A stretch of DNA of 64,000 bases from an uncultured Prevotellaceae bacterium (GTDB lineage Bacteria; Bacteroidota; Bacteroidia; Bacteroidales; Bacteroidaceae): NCBI GenBank assembly GCA_946402905.1, contig CAMIYC010000007.1:1-64000 (forward strand), read 5' to 3'. The notes under the pieces are model-generated. The model was not told the origin of the DNA and did no database searches. It worked only from the letters and a program-made list of their open reading frames with translations. The number at the start of each line of letters is the position of its first letter. The first letter of the stretch is position 1. The position numbers and the translations under genes are program-made. Below, piece after piece: positions 63,476 through 64,000 of the stretch.

Positions 63476-64000
63476 GAATCAACTGGAAAAAAACGGTCAT
63501 GGTAGTGCTCGACCTCACGCTGGCCGCCTATCTGGCGCTGGCGTTCACTACTTTCAATCACCCGGACAAAAGTGCCCAGGTGTGCGAGGAGGTGAGCATC
63601 AATATCACCGACCAGGAAACCAGTGGATTTCTGAGTGCCAACGAGATCAAGAACATCCTGCAGAAAAAGCATCTCTACCCCAAAGGCAAGACGCTCACCT
63701 TGGTAGACCCACGCACCATCGAGGAGTCCCTCAGCCAGAACACACTCATCGACCACGTGCAGTGCTACAAGACCGTCAGCGGCACCGTGGGGATCATCGT
63801 CTCGCAGAAAGTGCCCTACGTGCGTATCAAGACGGAAGACGGAAAGGACTATTACCTCGACGCCAATGGCGAAGTGATGCGAAGCACCAACTACACCTCC
63901 GACCTGATCATCGCCACAGGCAATATCAGCAAGTGGTATGCACAGAACTATATCTCGGCGGCGAGCAGATACATCATGAGTCACGACTTCTGGAAGAACC
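63472..64000 (+). CDS. ftsQ: Cell-division protein FtsQ (cut off at the window end)
   Basis: The first 176 residues of a bitopic division protein; the frame is open at the right edge. The start ATG overlaps the murC stop (ATGA). A membrane helix spans about 10-27 (VMVVLDLTLAAYLALAF). A POTRA-like part follows, including FLSANEIKNIL and VQCYKTVSGTVGIIVSQKVPYVRI, as expected for FtsQ/DivIB. FtsQ links the early and late divisome with FtsL and FtsB. In related genomes ftsA and ftsZ usually come next. Confidence 0.88.
   Translation, partial: MRINWKKTVMVVLDLTLAAYLALAFTTFNHPDKSAQVCEEVSINITDQETSGFLSANEIKNILQKKHLYPKGKTLTLVDPRTIEESLSQNTLIDHVQCYKTVSGTVGIIVSQKVPYVRIKTEDGKDYYLDANGEVMRSTNYTSDLIIATGNISKWYAQNYISAASRYIMSHDFWKN

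Overview
The window looks like a chromosomal segment from a Bacteroidales bacterium, most likely a Prevotellaceae member. Direct signs are repeated TTTG-n19/20-TAnnTTTG promoter pairs (the Bacteroidetes sigma factor type), a full-length SprA type IX secretion (T9SS) translocon protein, streptopain-family C10 proteases, a FtcD-type histidine pathway, a glycine-lipid acyltransferase pair, and a Bacteroidetes-style division and cell-wall (dcw) cluster. No rRNA, tRNA, insertion sequence, prophage or CRISPR array was recognised.

Layout. 1-7.9 kb: a threonine-aldolase-like gene behind duplicated promoters, then the histidine-utilisation operon ftcD-hutU-hutH-hutI. 7.9-16.2 kb (minus): ruvA translationally coupled to the 7.7-kb sprA. 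16.2-19.2 kb: a repeat-rich, gene-poor stretch around a Na/Pi cotransporter gene. 19.2-31.8 kb is the accessory region. On the minus strand a GH127 beta-L-arabinofuranosidase-like gene is coupled to two C10 proteases that carry C-terminal dockerin repeats. Divergently there is a third C10 protease with a T9SS-type tail, an overlapping 66-residue protein and a TolC-type porin. The remnant of another T9SS tail lies between the two arms. 31.8-37.0 kb (minus): a Gfo/Idh/MocA oxidoreductase, a helix-hairpin-helix protein and two tandem NSS transporters. 37.0-47.3 kb: VanZ-like protein, CYTH protein, an unlisted 48-residue membrane protein, prfB, acyl-CoA synthetase, an M20 deacetylase, and the dut-TPR-DUF4292-EnvC operon. 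47.5-50.7 kb: dGTPase and the glycine-lipid pair glsA-glsB. 51-64 kb (plus): mraZ-rsmH-ftsL-ftsI-murE-mraY-murD-ftsW-murG-murC-ftsQ, cut off inside ftsQ at the window edge.

How the genes work together. The hut genes convert histidine to glutamate and pass the formimino carbon to tetrahydrofolate, so no hutG is needed. SprA would export proteins with T9SS tails, including the third C10 protease. The GH127 and dockerin-protease operon suggests a unit that strips arabinose from glycoproteins and then cuts the protein backbone; this is inference. The dcw cluster makes lipid II and the divisome, with a textbook-like MraZ box in front. Most starts were refined from family alignment knowledge and 4-nt ATGA overlaps. 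Functions are family-level assignments made by reading, without database searches.
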